From assembly GCF_001592875.1 (NCBI RefSeq), contig NZ_LSOF01000014.1:62001-126000 (forward strand): a DNA stretch of 64,000 bases, read 5' to 3'. The notes below the pieces were generated by a model. It was not told where the DNA came from. It saw only the letters and a program-made list of their open reading frames with translations, and did no database searches. This DNA is from Pseudomonas sp. BMS12 (GTDB lineage: Bacteria > Pseudomonadota > Gammaproteobacteria > Pseudomonadales > Pseudomonadaceae). The position numbers were made by a program, and so were the translations under genes. The first letter of the stretch is position 1. The number at the start of each line of letters is the position of its first letter. This document shows positions 10,236 to 19,044 of this stretch, piece after piece.

Positions 10236-10916
10236 ATGACCACACTGCTGGCCCTGGATACCGCCACCGAAGCCTGCTCCGTCGCCCTGTTGCATGACGG
10301 CGAGGTGCTCAGCCATTACGAGGTGGCCCCGCGCCTGCATGCCCAGCGTCTGCTGCCGATGATTCAGCAGCTGCTGGTCGAGGGCGGGGTGAATCTGCCC
10401 AGCGTCGACGCCATCGCCTTCGGTCGCGGGCCGGGCGCCTTCACTGGCGTACGCATCGCCATCGGCGTGGTGCAGGGCCTGGCGTTTGCCCTGGACAAGC
10501 CGGTGCTGCCGATTTCCAACCTTGCCGTACTGGCCCAGCGTGCCCTGCGCGAGCATGGCGCACAGCAGGTGGCTGCGGCCATCGATGCGCGTATGGATGA
10601 GGTCTACTGGGGTTGTTACCGGGCCGAGTTGGGCGAAATGCGCCTGCAGGGCGCCGAGGCCGTGCTGGCGCCAGAGCAGGCCCAGCTGCCACGCGGCAGT
10701 TCGGGTGGCTGGTTCGCCGCCGGCACCGGCTGGGGCACCTATGGCTCACGTATCGCGTTGGCCCCTGTGGCAAGCGACCCCGGCATGCTGCCGCATGCCC
10801 TGGACCTGCTGGCGCTGGCCGGTTTCGCCTGGCAGCGCGGTGAAGCGCTGCCGGCCGACCAGGCCCAGCCGGTCTATCTGCGTGACAATGTTGCGACGCC
10901 GAAACAATCGGTCTGA
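10236..10916 (+). CDS. tsaB: tRNA threonylcarbamoyladenosine biosynthesis protein TsaB
   Basis: Partner of TsaD and TsaE in making N6-threonylcarbamoyladenosine (t6A) at position 37 of ANN-decoding tRNAs. At 226 residues it has the ASKHA-fold start LALDTATEACSVAL and the conserved FGRGPGAFTGVRI. ATG 10236 matches the family N-terminus (MTTLLALDT); earlier in-frame starts lie inside the adk terminator and are rejected. It is linked in function to tcdA (53511), which converts t6A to the cyclic form. Downstream genes are in the same direction but with a 94-base gap. Confidence 0.95.
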   Translation: MTTLLALDTATEACSVALLHDGEVLSHYEVAPRLHAQRLLPMIQQLLVEGGVNLPSVDAIAFGRGPGAFTGVRIAIGVVQGLAFALDKPVLPISNLAVLAQRALREHGAQQVAAAIDARMDEVYWGCYRAELGEMRLQGAEAVLAPEQAQLPRGSSGGWFAAGTGWGTYGSRIALAPVASDPGMLPHALDLLALAGFAWQRGEALPADQAQPVYLRDNVATPKQSV

Positions 10917-11010
10917 GGCCGCTCGCCTTTCGTCCGTAGTCTGGCGTCGGGAAATTGCCATTTGTATCCACCGCCGCTACATTGCCAGCACGTAATCCGA
11001 GCAGTAACCG

Positions 11011-11355
11011 ATGCGTATCGACGGCTTCACTTCCTCCTATCCGCTGGACCGCAACCCTCGCCCGGGCAGTGCGGTCACGCCCCTGCGCGAGAGTCAGCGC
11101 GAGGTAGAGGAGCGCCGTGAACAACCCAGTTCCACCTCCGCCAGTCAGGGTTTCGAGCAGGTTGCCCAGCCTCGTCGTGTGCAGGCCGGTGCGGCTTCCA
11201 GCGAAAACCTGCCGGCGCGCAGTCAGGACGCATACACCCAGCCGCGCAACCTCAGCGCCCGCGCCAATCAGGCGCTAGCCGCCTACGGCAATACCGCCAG
11301 CTACACCAGCGATCTCGACGCCAGCGAAGTCCTCGGGCTCGACCTCTACGCCTGA
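11011..11355 (+). CDS. Conserved hypothetical protein, probably disordered
   Basis: A 114-residue protein rich in Arg, Ser, Gln and Pro, with no membrane segment, signal peptide or catalytic motif. The composition (RESQREVEERREQPSSTSAS) suggests mostly disordered sequence. Short ordered motifs occur at both ends: MRIDGFTSSYPLDR and ASEVLGLDLYA. The next gene starts inside its stop codon (TGATG), so the two are translationally coupled. I know similar short proteins near tsaB in other Pseudomonas but no function. The start has only a weak ribosome site. Confidence 0.75.
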   Translation: MRIDGFTSSYPLDRNPRPGSAVTPLRESQREVEERREQPSSTSASQGFEQVAQPRRVQAGAASSENLPARSQDAYTQPRNLSARANQALAAYGNTASYTSDLDASEVLGLDLYA

Positions 11356-12215
11356 TGCTGCCGTATTTTCTTGGCTGCCCGTCCTGGAACGAGCCGGCCT
11401 GGCGCGGCTCCTTCTACCCGGACGATCTGCGCCCCGCCGCGAGCCTGAGTCACTACTCGGCCGTGTTCAACGCGGTCGAGGGCAATACCACCTTCTACGC
11501 CCGACCCAGCCCGCAGACCGTGACGCGCTGGGCCGCGCAGATGCCGGCGGGCTTTCGCTTCTGTGCCAAGCTGCCGCGCGATATCAGCCATGCCGGCGAC
11601 CTGCGCGAACACTTCGCGGCGACTGCAGAGTTCCTCCAGCTGCTGGCGCCGCTGGGTGAGCGGGTTGCGCCGCTCTGGCTGCAGCTGCCGGCCAGCTTCG
11701 GTCCGGCGCGCCTGGGCGAGTTGTTGTGCTGGCTGGATGAGTTCGCTGCGCGTCCGGTCGCCGTAGAGCTACGCCATCCCGCCTTCTTTGCCCGTGGCGA
11801 GGAGGAGCGCCTGCTCAACCGCAGCCTGCAGGAGCGCGGGGTGGAACGTATCTGCCTGGATTCGCGAGCGCTGTTCAGCTGCACCTCCCGCGATGCGGCG
11901 GTACTGCATGCGCAGGCCAAGAAGCCGCGTCTGCCGGTGCGCCCGACTGCATTCAGCGCGAGTCCGCAGTTGCGTTTCATCGGTGGCCCGGATCTGCTGG
12001 CCAACCAGCCTTTCCTCGAGCCCTGGCTGGACAAGGTGGCCGGCTGGATAGAGCAGGGGCTGACACCTCATGTATTTCTGCATACACCGGACAATCATCT
12101 GGCCGCAGCGCAGGCGCTGCGCTTTCACGCTGCCTTGATGGAGCGTCTGCCTGGCCTGCCGGCGCTGGCGTTTGTCGAGCCCCGGGCCGAGGTCGAGCAG
12201 CTGGGATTGATCTAG
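11355..12215 (+). CDS. DUF72 family protein
   Basis: A 286-residue cytoplasmic protein of the DUF72 (YecE-like) family, a TIM-barrel fold whose activity is unknown. The signature is visible: LGCPSWNEPAWRGSFYP at the N-terminus, YSAVFNAVEGNTTFYA with the conserved E-x-N-x-T-F-Y segment, FCAKLPRDISH, and a C-terminal HTPDNHLAAAQALRF. The ATG at 11355 shares one base with the preceding stop. It is followed by a REP-like palindrome and then a gene on the other strand, so the unit ends here. Confidence 0.92.
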   Translation: MLPYFLGCPSWNEPAWRGSFYPDDLRPAASLSHYSAVFNAVEGNTTFYARPSPQTVTRWAAQMPAGFRFCAKLPRDISHAGDLREHFAATAEFLQLLAPLGERVAPLWLQLPASFGPARLGELLCWLDEFAARPVAVELRHPAFFARGEEERLLNRSLQERGVERICLDSRALFSCTSRDAAVLHAQAKKPRLPVRPTAFSASPQLRFIGGPDLLANQPFLEPWLDKVAGWIEQGLTPHVFLHTPDNHLAAAQALRFHAALMERLPGLPALAFVEPRAEVEQLGLI

Positions 12216-12262
12216 GGGAGAAGGCCCTGTCCTCGATAAGCGCCGATGCGCCGAGGCGTGAG

Positions 12263-12282
12263 GAAGCGGCTTCAGCCGCTCC
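12263..12282. repeat. REP-like palindrome, AGCGGC/GCCGCT core
   Basis: GAAGCGGC-TTCA-GCCGCTCC, with a perfect inner AGCGGC/GCCGCT pairing (12265-12270 and 12275-12280). The same core in reverse orientation is found at 32296-32321. It lies between the 3' ends of two convergent genes. Confidence 0.65.
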
Positions 12283-12301
12283 GGAGCGCAGTCAGGTGCT
12301 G

Positions 12302-13069
12302 CTAGCGCCGCGCCAGCAACAGGTCGGCGGCCTGGCCGCTGCGGCCGTCGGTGAACTCGAAGCGGCCCAGTTGCGCGATCTCGTCATAGGCCCCCAGGGC
12401 GATGCTGACATCCTGCGCCCGCAGCTCGATGGCGGCGACGCCGGCCTGACTCAGGCTCTGGCTCTGCTGACGGCCGTCGGCATCGAAACGCAGCAGGCGC
12501 AGGCGCTCGAACACGCTGTCCAGGGTATCGATGCGGCCATCGCCGTTATCGTCGTACTTGGCCAGTTCGGCGAAGCCATTGGCGGCGCCGTTCTGATCGC
12601 CGAACAGCTCACGGCCGTCGTCGATGCGGCCATTGCCGTTGCGGTCCAGTGCCAGCAGGGCATCGTCGCCGCTGGGCGCGCTGATGCTGTCGCGGCGCCC
12701 GTCGGCGTCGAGGTCGAAGCGCACGGCGTTTTGTAGCCCGCGGGTGGCGAACCCGTTGCCGGCCAGGTCGAGCACCAGCGGATCGGTCTTCTGCGGTTCG
12801 GGGTTGGCGGTCACGGTCAGTTCCAGCTCGCGTTGCTGCAGCACCTGCTGGAAGCTGGCGGCTTGGGTGGCGCTATCTACCGTCGTCGTGGTTTCGGACG
12901 AAGTGTTGTGAGCCTCCTCGATGGCCTGGGCGGCTTGCTCGGGATCGGGCTGTTCGCCCTTGGGCATCAGGGTGCGGCGCAGGATCTGGTAGTCGAGGGA
13001 ATCGCGCAGGCCGGCGTCCAGGCGTTTGTCCAGATCGCTGGAGCGAGGGGAGGAGAGGGCGTCGAACAT
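12302..13069 (-). CDS. Protein with calcium-binding EF-hand-like loops
   Basis: A 255-residue protein with at least three Asp/Asn-rich loops of the type that bind calcium in dockerin and RTX-associated domains: DLDADGRRDSI (119-129), DRNGNGRIDD (142-151) and DDNGDGRIDTLD (173-184). A fourth weaker loop, FDADGR, is near 195. The first 95 residues look coiled or disordered and have no Sec signal peptide. The C-terminal ends LLLARR. Similar architectures occur in VCBS or hemolysin-like accessory proteins, where calcium is met after export; a non-Sec route would be needed here. It lies divergently from rsmJ. Function unknown. Confidence 0.82.
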   Translation of the reverse strand: MFDALSSPRSSDLDKRLDAGLRDSLDYQILRRTLMPKGEQPDPEQAAQAIEEAHNTSSETTTTVDSATQAASFQQVLQQRELELTVTANPEPQKTDPLVLDLAGNGFATRGLQNAVRFDLDADGRRDSISAPSGDDALLALDRNGNGRIDDGRELFGDQNGAANGFAELAKYDDNGDGRIDTLDSVFERLRLLRFDADGRQQSQSLSQAGVAAIELRAQDVSIALGAYDEIAQLGRFEFTDGRSGQAADLLLARR

Positions 13070-13176
13070 GCTGTGGCTCGCTGCGACCGGCGTGGGTCGC
13101 GTCTGGCAGAATAGGGCGATGACGGGTTATCGGCCCGATGCCGGACCTATTGAGCATTTTTTGAGCATATTTCCTG

Positions 13177-13956
13177 ATGAACGACGAACGGCCTATAACC
13201 AGAATTCGAGTCGAAGCTCTGCAGCCTGGCTATGCCGACGCTGCGCGGCAATGGGCCGGGCGCCTGGGGCTGCCATTGAGCGGCGAAGCTGAATTTGCCC
13301 TGCAGCTGGATGAGGGTGGCCTACAGCTGGCCGAGCTCGGGCCGCAGGCGCCAGGGCCGGTGCGGGTGGATTTCGTCGAGGGCGCCGTGGCTCACCGGCG
13401 CCTGTATGGCGGCGGCAGCGGGCAGATGATCGCCAAGGCGGTCGGAGTTCAGCCGGGCGTGCGCCCGAGCGTGCTGGATGCCACGGCTGGCCTGGGGCGT
13501 GACGCCTTCGTCCTTGCCACCCTGGGCTGCGGCATGACCCTGATCGAGCGCCAGCCGATCATTGCCGCCCTGCTGGAGGATGGCCTGGGCCGTGCCGCAC
13601 GCGATAGCGAAGTGGCGCCGATTGCTGCGCAGATGCGTTTGCTGACGGGCAACGCCATCGACTTGATGCAGGGCTGGCAAGGCGAGCCGCCGCAGGTGAT
13701 TTACCTCGACCCGATGTTCCCGCACCGCGACAAGAGCGCGCTGGTGAAGAAGGAGATGCGCCTGTTCCGCCCGTTGGTTGGTGACGATATGGATGCCCCT
13801 GCGTTGCTGCAGGCCGCACTGGCCCTGGCCAGCCACCGTGTGGTGGTCAAGCGCCCGCGCAAGGCGCCGATCATCGAGGGGGCCAAGCCCAGCTATGCAC
13901 TGGAGGGCAAGTCCAGCCGCTACGACATCTATCCGAAGAAGGCGCTCAAGGCCTGA
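13177..13956 (+). CDS. rsmJ: 16S rRNA (guanine1516-N2)-methyltransferase RsmJ
   Basis: SAM-dependent methyltransferase that modifies G1516 of 16S rRNA. At 259 residues it carries the SAM-binding motif [13 protein letters not shown] (99-111) and the catalytic-type motif [10 protein letters not shown] (175-184). The C-terminus [19 protein letters not shown] fits the family. The ATG at 13177 lies after TTTCCTG with a poor ribosome site but is the only start that keeps the conserved N-terminus. It converges on mexL; a weak hairpin CCTGAG/CTCAGG lies between the two stops. Confidence 0.94.
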   Translation: MNDERPITRIRVEALQPGYADAARQWAGRLGLPLSGEAEFALQLDEGGLQLAELGPQAPGPVRVDFVEGAVAHRRLYGGGSGQMIAKAVGVQPGVRPSVLDATAGLGRDAFVLATLGCGMTLIERQPIIAALLEDGLGRAARDSEVAPIAAQMRLLTGNAIDLMQGWQGEPPQVIYLDPMFPHRDKSALVKKEMRLFRPLVGDDMDAPALLQAALALASHRVVVKRPRKAPIIEGAKPSYALEGKSSRYDIYPKKALKA

Positions 13957-13972
13957 GGTTTTAAACCGGTTC

Positions 13973-14611
13973 TCAGGGCCGGTAGGCGCGCACGAACAAT
14001 TGCACCACTTCCTGCACATGCTCGTCGGCAGTCTGGTTGCTGGGCGGCTCGCTGCAGCCGATCAGGCGGCGGAAGTGACAACCGCCCTTGATCAGGCTGA
14101 AGAAGTGCTCGGCGGCGCTCTGTGGATGCTCGACGCGCAGCTGGCCGAGTCGGTCGGCCTGTTCCAGCAGGTGCACCATAGCCTGCAGCATGCGCTTCGG
14201 CCCGGCGTCGTAGAACAGTTGCGACAGCCGTGTGCCCTGGGCACCCTGGCTCATCACCAGGCGCATCATGGCCACCGACTCCTCGCTGTTGATCAGCGCA
14301 TTGAAGCCGCGACCGATGGCCAGCAGCGTCGTGTCGATGGCGGCGTCCGCCTTCAGCTCGAAGTACAGCGGCGGCAGCTGCTCCTCGCATTTGGACTCCA
14401 CCGCGCAGGCGAACAACGTCTCCTTGTCGGTGAAGTGGCTGTACACCGTGAGTTTGGAGACTCCGGCCTCGGCGGAGATGGCGTCCATGCTGCTGCCGTC
14501 ATAACCGTTCTGCATGAACAGGCGCTTGGCTGCCTCGAGGATGGCCAGGCGTTTGGCAGGATCTTTGGGCCGTCCGGGGCCGCTGGTGGGCTGTAACAGT
14601 TTGTCGGACAT
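13973..14611 (-). CDS. mexL: TetR repressor MexL of the mexJK efflux operon
   Basis: A 212-residue TetR repressor lying head to head with mexJK, the same size and position as P. aeruginosa MexL as I recall. The helix-turn-helix is about residues 20-65 (RLAILEAAKRLFMQNGYDG then GVSKLTVYSHFTDKETLF). The ATG at 14611 (MSDKLLQPTSGPGRPKDPAK) is chosen because upstream in-frame ATGs would run through the promoter and operator region. A likely promoter on this strand has TTGGAA (14673-14678) and TATAGT (14651-14656) with a 16-base spacer. The palindrome at 14653-14668 lies on it, consistent with autorepression and joint control of mexJK. Confidence 0.9.
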   Translation of the reverse strand: MSDKLLQPTSGPGRPKDPAKRLAILEAAKRLFMQNGYDGSSMDAISAEAGVSKLTVYSHFTDKETLFACAVESKCEEQLPPLYFELKADAAIDTTLLAIGRGFNALINSEESVAMMRLVMSQGAQGTRLSQLFYDAGPKRMLQAMVHLLEQADRLGQLRVEHPQSAAEHFFSLIKGGCHFRRLIGCSEPPSNQTADEHVQEVVQLFVRAYRP

Positions 14612-14652
14612 TCGCGTTTTTAATACTGGACTGGCGAGTTTGCTATTTTTAC

Positions 14653-14668
14653 TATACCCGGCAGTATA
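14653..14668. promoter_or_regulatory. Probable MexL operator between mexL and mexJ
   Basis: TATAC (14653-14657) and GTATA (14664-14668) form an inverted repeat with 6 bases between the arms. It overlaps the -10 and spacer of the predicted mexL promoter and lies about 40 bases upstream of mexJ. The only palindrome of note in the 94-base divergent gap. Confidence 0.6.
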
Positions 14669-14705
14669 AGTATTCCAAGCTTCTTTTTGCGAAAGGTCAT
14701 CCTCC

Positions 14706-15809
14706 ATGTACCGCCATGCCTTGTCCCTCGCTGTGCCGCTGTCCCTGATCACCTTGCTGGCCGCTTGCGGCAATGGCGAAACCGTCGAGGTGCCGGTGCG
14801 TCCGGCGATGGTGGTGCATCCCGTCCCTGCGGCGGATGCGGTGGATACCTACCCGGGTGAGGTACGGGCGCGCTACGAGCCGGAGCTGGCTTTCCGCATC
14901 GGCGGCAAGATCGCCAAGCGCCTGGTGGATGCCGGTGACCGGGTGCGCAAGGACCAGCCGCTGGCCGAGCTGGACCCGCAGGACGTCAAGCTGCAGCTGG
15001 AGGCCGCCCGTGCCCAGGTGCATGCCGCCGAAGCCAATCTCAAGCTGGTGCGCTCCGAGCGTGATCGCTACAAGACCCTGCTGGCGCGCCAACTGATCAG
15101 TCAGTCGCAATACGACAATGTGGAGAATCAATACCGCGCCGGCGAAGCTCGGGTTAAGCAGATCCGCGCCGAGTTTGACGTGGCCAGCAACCAGGCCGGC
15201 TATGCCGTGCTGCGGGCTTCGCAGGATGGCCTGATTGCGCGGCGGCTGGGCGAGGTCGGTCAGGTGGTTGCGGCGGGGCAGACGGTGTTCACCCTGGCCG
15301 CCGATGGCGAGCGCGAGGTGCTGATCAACCTGCCGGAGCAGGCTCTGGAGCGTTTCCGCATCGGTCAGGACGTCAGCATCGAGCTGTGGTCGCAGCCGGA
15401 CAAGCAGTTCCCCGGCACCATCCGCGAGCTGTCCCAGGCGGCCGACGCGCAGTCGCGTACCTTTGCTGCGCGGGTGACGTTCAGCGATGCCAAGGTCAAG
15501 GCCGATGTCGGGCAGAGCGCCCGAGTGTCGATCAGAAGCGAAGGCGAGGTGCCGCTATCGGTGCCGATGTCGGCGCTGACGGCCGAGAAGGGCAGCCCCT
15601 ACGTCTGGGTGGTCGATCCCAAGGAATCCAAGGTGGTGCGTACGCCGGTGCGGGTAGGTGCCTACGGCCAGGAGCGGGTTTCGATTCTGGAAGGGCTGAA
15701 GGATAGCGACTGGGTTGTCGCCGCCGGTGTGCAGATGCTGCTCGACGGGCAGAAGGTGCGCCCGGTGGATCGCGACAACCGCATGGTTGCGCTGGCGGGC
15801 AAGGAGTAA
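14706..15809 (+). CDS. mexJ: RND efflux periplasmic adaptor MexJ
   Basis: Membrane-fusion (adaptor) subunit that links the MexK pump to an outer-membrane channel. At 367 residues, it is a lipoprotein with signal MYRHALSLAV...LLAAC, lipid-anchored at Cys21. The lipoyl half-motifs are AFRIGGKIAKRLVDAGDRV and AVLRASQDGLIARRL, flanking an alpha-helical hairpin of about residues 95-165. Beta-barrel and membrane-proximal domains follow. It starts 94 bases from divergent mexL, and its stop is 3 bases before mexK. No outer-membrane factor gene follows, as in P. aeruginosa mexJK, which uses OprM or OpmH encoded elsewhere. Confidence 0.92.
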   Translation: MYRHALSLAVPLSLITLLAACGNGETVEVPVRPAMVVHPVPAADAVDTYPGEVRARYEPELAFRIGGKIAKRLVDAGDRVRKDQPLAELDPQDVKLQLEAARAQVHAAEANLKLVRSERDRYKTLLARQLISQSQYDNVENQYRAGEARVKQIRAEFDVASNQAGYAVLRASQDGLIARRLGEVGQVVAAGQTVFTLAADGEREVLINLPEQALERFRIGQDVSIELWSQPDKQFPGTIRELSQAADAQSRTFAARVTFSDAKVKADVGQSARVSIRSEGEVPLSVPMSALTAEKGSPYVWVVDPKESKVVRTPVRVGAYGQERVSILEGLKDSDWVVAAGVQMLLDGQKVRPVDRDNRMVALAGKE

Positions 15810-15812
15810 GCC

Positions 15813-18800
15813 ATGTCCTTCAACCTTTCCGAGTGGGCACTGCGCCACCGCAGCGTGGTGCGCTACTTCATGATCGTGCTGGCGGTGATCGGCGCGCTGT
15901 CCTACACCAAGCTGGGCCAGAGCGAAGACCCGCCCTTCACCTTCAAGGCCATGGTGGTGCGCACCGACTGGCCTGGCGCCACCGCCGAGGAAGTTTCGCG
16001 GCAGATCACCGAGCGCATCGAGAAGAAGGTGATGGAGACGGGCGACTACCAGTTCGTCATGTCCTACTCGCGGCCCGGCGAGTCGGTGGTCACCTTCATG
16101 GCTCGCGACGACATCGTGTCGAAGAACATTCCCGAGCTCTGGTACCAGATTCGCAAGAAGGTCGGCGACATCCGCCACACGCTGCCGCCAGGCATTCGCG
16201 GGCCGTTCTTCAACGACGAATTCGGCACCACCTACGGCAACATCTATGCGTTGACTGGCCAGGGCTTCGACTACGCGGTGATGAAGGACTACGCCGACCG
16301 CCTGCAGCTGCAGCTGCAGCGAGTCAAGGACGTGGGCAAGGTCGAACTGCTCGGCCTGCAGGACGAGAAGATCTGGATCGAGCTGTCCAACGTCAAGCTG
16401 GCCAACCTGGGCCTGCCCCTGGCGGCCGTGCAGCAGGCGCTGGATGAGCAGAACGCGGTGAGCTACTCCGGCTTCTTCGAGTCCGCCACCGATCGCGTGC
16501 AGTTGCGCGTGTCCGGGCGCTTCGAGACGGTCGAGCAGATTCGCAATTTCCCCATTCGCATCGGTGAACGCACCATCCATATCGGCGATGTGGCCGAGGT
16601 GCATCGCGGTTTCAATGACCCGCCCGCGCCGCGCATGCGTTTCATGGGCGAGGACGCCATCGGCCTGGCCGTGTCGATGAAGGCGGGTGGTGACATCCTG
16701 CAGTTGGGCGAGGCGCTCGAGCACGAGTTCGCCCGCCTGCAGAACGACCTGCCGGTGGGCATGGAGCTGCGCAAGGTGTCCGACCAGCCGGCGGCGGTGA
16801 AGACCGGCGTGGGCGAATTCATTCAGGTGCTGGTCGAGGCGCTGGTCATCGTACTGCTGGTCAGCTTCTTCTCGCTCGGTCTGCGCACGGGGTTGGTGGT
16901 GGCACTCTCCATTCCGCTGGTGCTGGCGATGACCTTTGCCCTGATGAACTACTTCGGCATCGGCCTGCACAAGATTTCCCTCGGCGCCCTGGTGCTGGCG
17001 CTCGGCCTGCTGGTGGACGACGCGATCATTGCCGTGGAGATGATGGCGATCAAGATGGAGCAGGGCTACGACAGGTTCCGTGCAGCCAGCTACGCCTGGA
17101 CCAGCACGGCCTTTCCCATGCTCACCGGCACCCTGATCACTGCCGCCGGCTTCTTGCCCATTGCCACCGCGCAGTCCGGGACCGGCGAGTACACCCGCTC
17201 GATCTTCCAGGTGGTGACCATCGCCCTGCTGGTGTCCTGGGTCGCCGCCGTGCTCTTCGTGCCTTATCTGGGCGACCGTCTGCTGCCGGATCTGGCCAAG
17301 TTGCATGCCAAGAAACACGGCGGCAGCGCCGAGGGGCATGACCCGTACTCGACCACCTTCTACCAATCCGTACGCGAGGTGGTGGAGTGGTGCGTGCGTC
17401 GGCGCAAGACGGTGATCCTGGTGACCATCGGTCTGTTCATCGTTTCCCTTGGGCTGTTCCGCTTCGTGCCGCAGCAGTTCTTCCCCGCCTCCGGGCGCCT
17501 GGAGCTGATGGTCGACATCAAGCTCACCGAGGGCTCGTCGCTGAAGGCCACCGAAGAGCAGGCCAAGCGCCTGGAGGCCAAGCTCAAGGACCATCCGGGC
17601 ATCGACAACTACGTGGCCTATGTCGGTACCGGTTCGCCGCGTTTCTACCTGCCGCTGGATCAGCAGCTGCCGGCCACGCGCTTCTCCCAGTTCGTCATCC
17701 TGACCAAGTCCATCAAGGATCGGGAAGAGGTGCGCAGCTGGCTGATCAAGGTGATGAACGAGGACTTCCCGCAGGCCCGTACCCGTATTTCGCGCCTGGA
17801 GAACGGCCCGCCCGTGGGCTTCCCGATCCAGTTCCGCGTCAGTGGTGAACACATCAGCGAGGTGCGTGACTACGCCCGTCAGGTGGCGGCCAAGGTGCGC
17901 GAGAACCCGCACGTCACCAACGTGCACCTGAATTGGGAAGAGCCGAGCAAGGTGGTCTACCTGAACATCGATCAGGAGCGCGCGCGTGCCTTGGGTATCA
18001 GCAGTGCCGACCTGTCGCAGTTCCTGCAGAGCTCGCTGACCGGCTCCAGCGTCAGCCTGTTCCGCGAGGACAACGAACTGATCGAAATCCTCCTGCGAGG
18101 CACCGTCCGTGAGCGTCAGGCGCTGGAGCTGCTGCCGAGCCTGGCGGTGCCCACCAGCAGCGGCAAGAACGTGCCGTTGTCGCAGGTGGCGACTCTGGAA
18201 TATGGCTTCGAGGAAGGCGTGATCTGGCGTCGCGATCGCCTGCCGACCGTCACCGTCTATGGCGATGTCTATGGCGGCGAGCAACCGGCCGGTCTGGTCA
18301 AGCAGATCCTGCCGACCCTGGAGCCGATCCGCGCGGCGTTGCCCAGCGGCTACCTGCTGGAAGTCGGTGGCACGGTGGAGGATTCGGCGCGCGGGCAGAA
18401 GTCGGTGAACGCCGGTGTGCCGCTGTTCATTCTGGTGGTGCTGACCCTGCTCATGCTGCAGCTCAAGAGCATGTCGCGCACGGCCATGGTGTTCCTCACC
18501 GCGCCACTGGGGCTGATTGGCGTGACCCTGTTCCTGCTGATCTTCCAGCAGCCGTTCGGCTTCGTCGCCATGCTTGGCACCATCGCCCTGAGCGGCATGA
18601 TCATGCGCAACTCGGTGATCCTGGTCGATCAGATCGAGCAGGACATCGCCGCCGGCCAGGACCGCTGGCACGCCATCATCGAGGCTACGGTGCGGCGCTT
18701 CCGGCCCATCGTACTGACTGCCCTGGCGGCGGTGCTGGCGATGATCCCGATGTCGCGCAGCGTGTTCTTCGGGCCGATGGCGGTCGCCATCATGGGCGGC

Positions 18801-18887
18801 CTGATCGTCGCCACGGCGCTGACCCTGCTGTTCCTGCCGGCGCTCTACGCGGCCTGGTTCAGGGTCAAGGAAACGGAAGCGCGCTAA
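15813..18887 (+). CDS. mexK: RND efflux pump MexK
   Basis: Proton-driven inner-membrane exporter of the HAE-RND type, 1024 residues with 12 predicted transmembrane helices and two large periplasmic loops. The paired Asp of TM4 needed for proton relay is in LLVDDAIIAVEMM (about residues 400-412). The first helix is VVRYFMIVLAVIGALSYT. It follows mexJ by 3 bases and is closed by a strong terminator, so mexJK is a two-gene operon. P. aeruginosa MexK exports triclosan, and erythromycin with OprM; substrates here are inferred by homology only. Confidence 0.94.
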   Translation: MSFNLSEWALRHRSVVRYFMIVLAVIGALSYTKLGQSEDPPFTFKAMVVRTDWPGATAEEVSRQITERIEKKVMETGDYQFVMSYSRPGESVVTFMARDDIVSKNIPELWYQIRKKVGDIRHTLPPGIRGPFFNDEFGTTYGNIYALTGQGFDYAVMKDYADRLQLQLQRVKDVGKVELLGLQDEKIWIELSNVKLANLGLPLAAVQQALDEQNAVSYSGFFESATDRVQLRVSGRFETVEQIRNFPIRIGERTIHIGDVAEVHRGFNDPPAPRMRFMGEDAIGLAVSMKAGGDILQLGEALEHEFARLQNDLPVGMELRKVSDQPAAVKTGVGEFIQVLVEALVIVLLVSFFSLGLRTGLVVALSIPLVLAMTFALMNYFGIGLHKISLGALVLALGLLVDDAIIAVEMMAIKMEQGYDRFRAASYAWTSTAFPMLTGTLITAAGFLPIATAQSGTGEYTRSIFQVVTIALLVSWVAAVLFVPYLGDRLLPDLAKLHAKKHGGSAEGHDPYSTTFYQSVREVVEWCVRRRKTVILVTIGLFIVSLGLFRFVPQQFFPASGRLELMVDIKLTEGSSLKATEEQAKRLEAKLKDHPGIDNYVAYVGTGSPRFYLPLDQQLPATRFSQFVILTKSIKDREEVRSWLIKVMNEDFPQARTRISRLENGPPVGFPIQFRVSGEHISEVRDYARQVAAKVRENPHVTNVHLNWEEPSKVVYLNIDQERARALGISSADLSQFLQSSLTGSSVSLFREDNELIEILLRGTVRERQALELLPSLAVPTSSGKNVPLSQVATLEYGFEEGVIWRRDRLPTVTVYGDVYGGEQPAGLVKQILPTLEPIRAALPSGYLLEVGGTVEDSARGQKSVNAGVPLFILVVLTLLMLQLKSMSRTAMVFLTAPLGLIGVTLFLLIFQQPFGFVAMLGTIALSGMIMRNSVILVDQIEQDIAAGQDRWHAIIEATVRRFRPIVLTALAAVLAMIPMSRSVFFGPMAVAIMGGLIVATALTLLFLPALYAAWFRVKETEAR

Positions 18888-18901
18888 ACGCGACGCTAAT
18901 G

Positions 18902-18932
18902 AAAAGCCCGGCACTGGTTGCCGGGCTTTTTG
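18902..18932 (+). terminator. Rho-independent terminator after mexK
   Basis: A perfect 12-bp stem AAAAGCCCGGCA/TGCCGGGCTTTT (18902-18913 and 18919-18930) with a CTGGT loop and a T-run extending to 18931. Confidence 0.92.
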
Positions 18933-18970
18933 TTGGGGGTGGGCTTGTGTGGGATCGACTGGGCGGCAAT

Positions 18971-19018
18971 CGGCTTTAGCTGCGATGAGGCTGCTGCAGA
19001 GCATCGCGGCTAAAGCCG
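18971..19018. repeat. REP-like long inverted repeat
   Basis: CGGCTTTAGCTGCGATG (18971-18987) pairs with CATCGCGGCTAAAGCCG (19002-19018) with one mismatch around a 14-base loop. It lies between the mexK terminator and the 3' end of the DUF4197 gene. Size and GCGGCTTTAGCC core resemble Pseudomonas REP elements. Confidence 0.75.
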
Positions 19019-19044
19019 CTCACACATGACAATTACTTCAGCCC

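Noticed and set aside
15555..19004. Open frame of 1149 codons on the minus strand across mexJK
   Set aside because: It is antisense to the clear mexJ and mexK frames, has a His/Gln/Arg-rich composition typical of reversed high-GC codons, and shows no domain.
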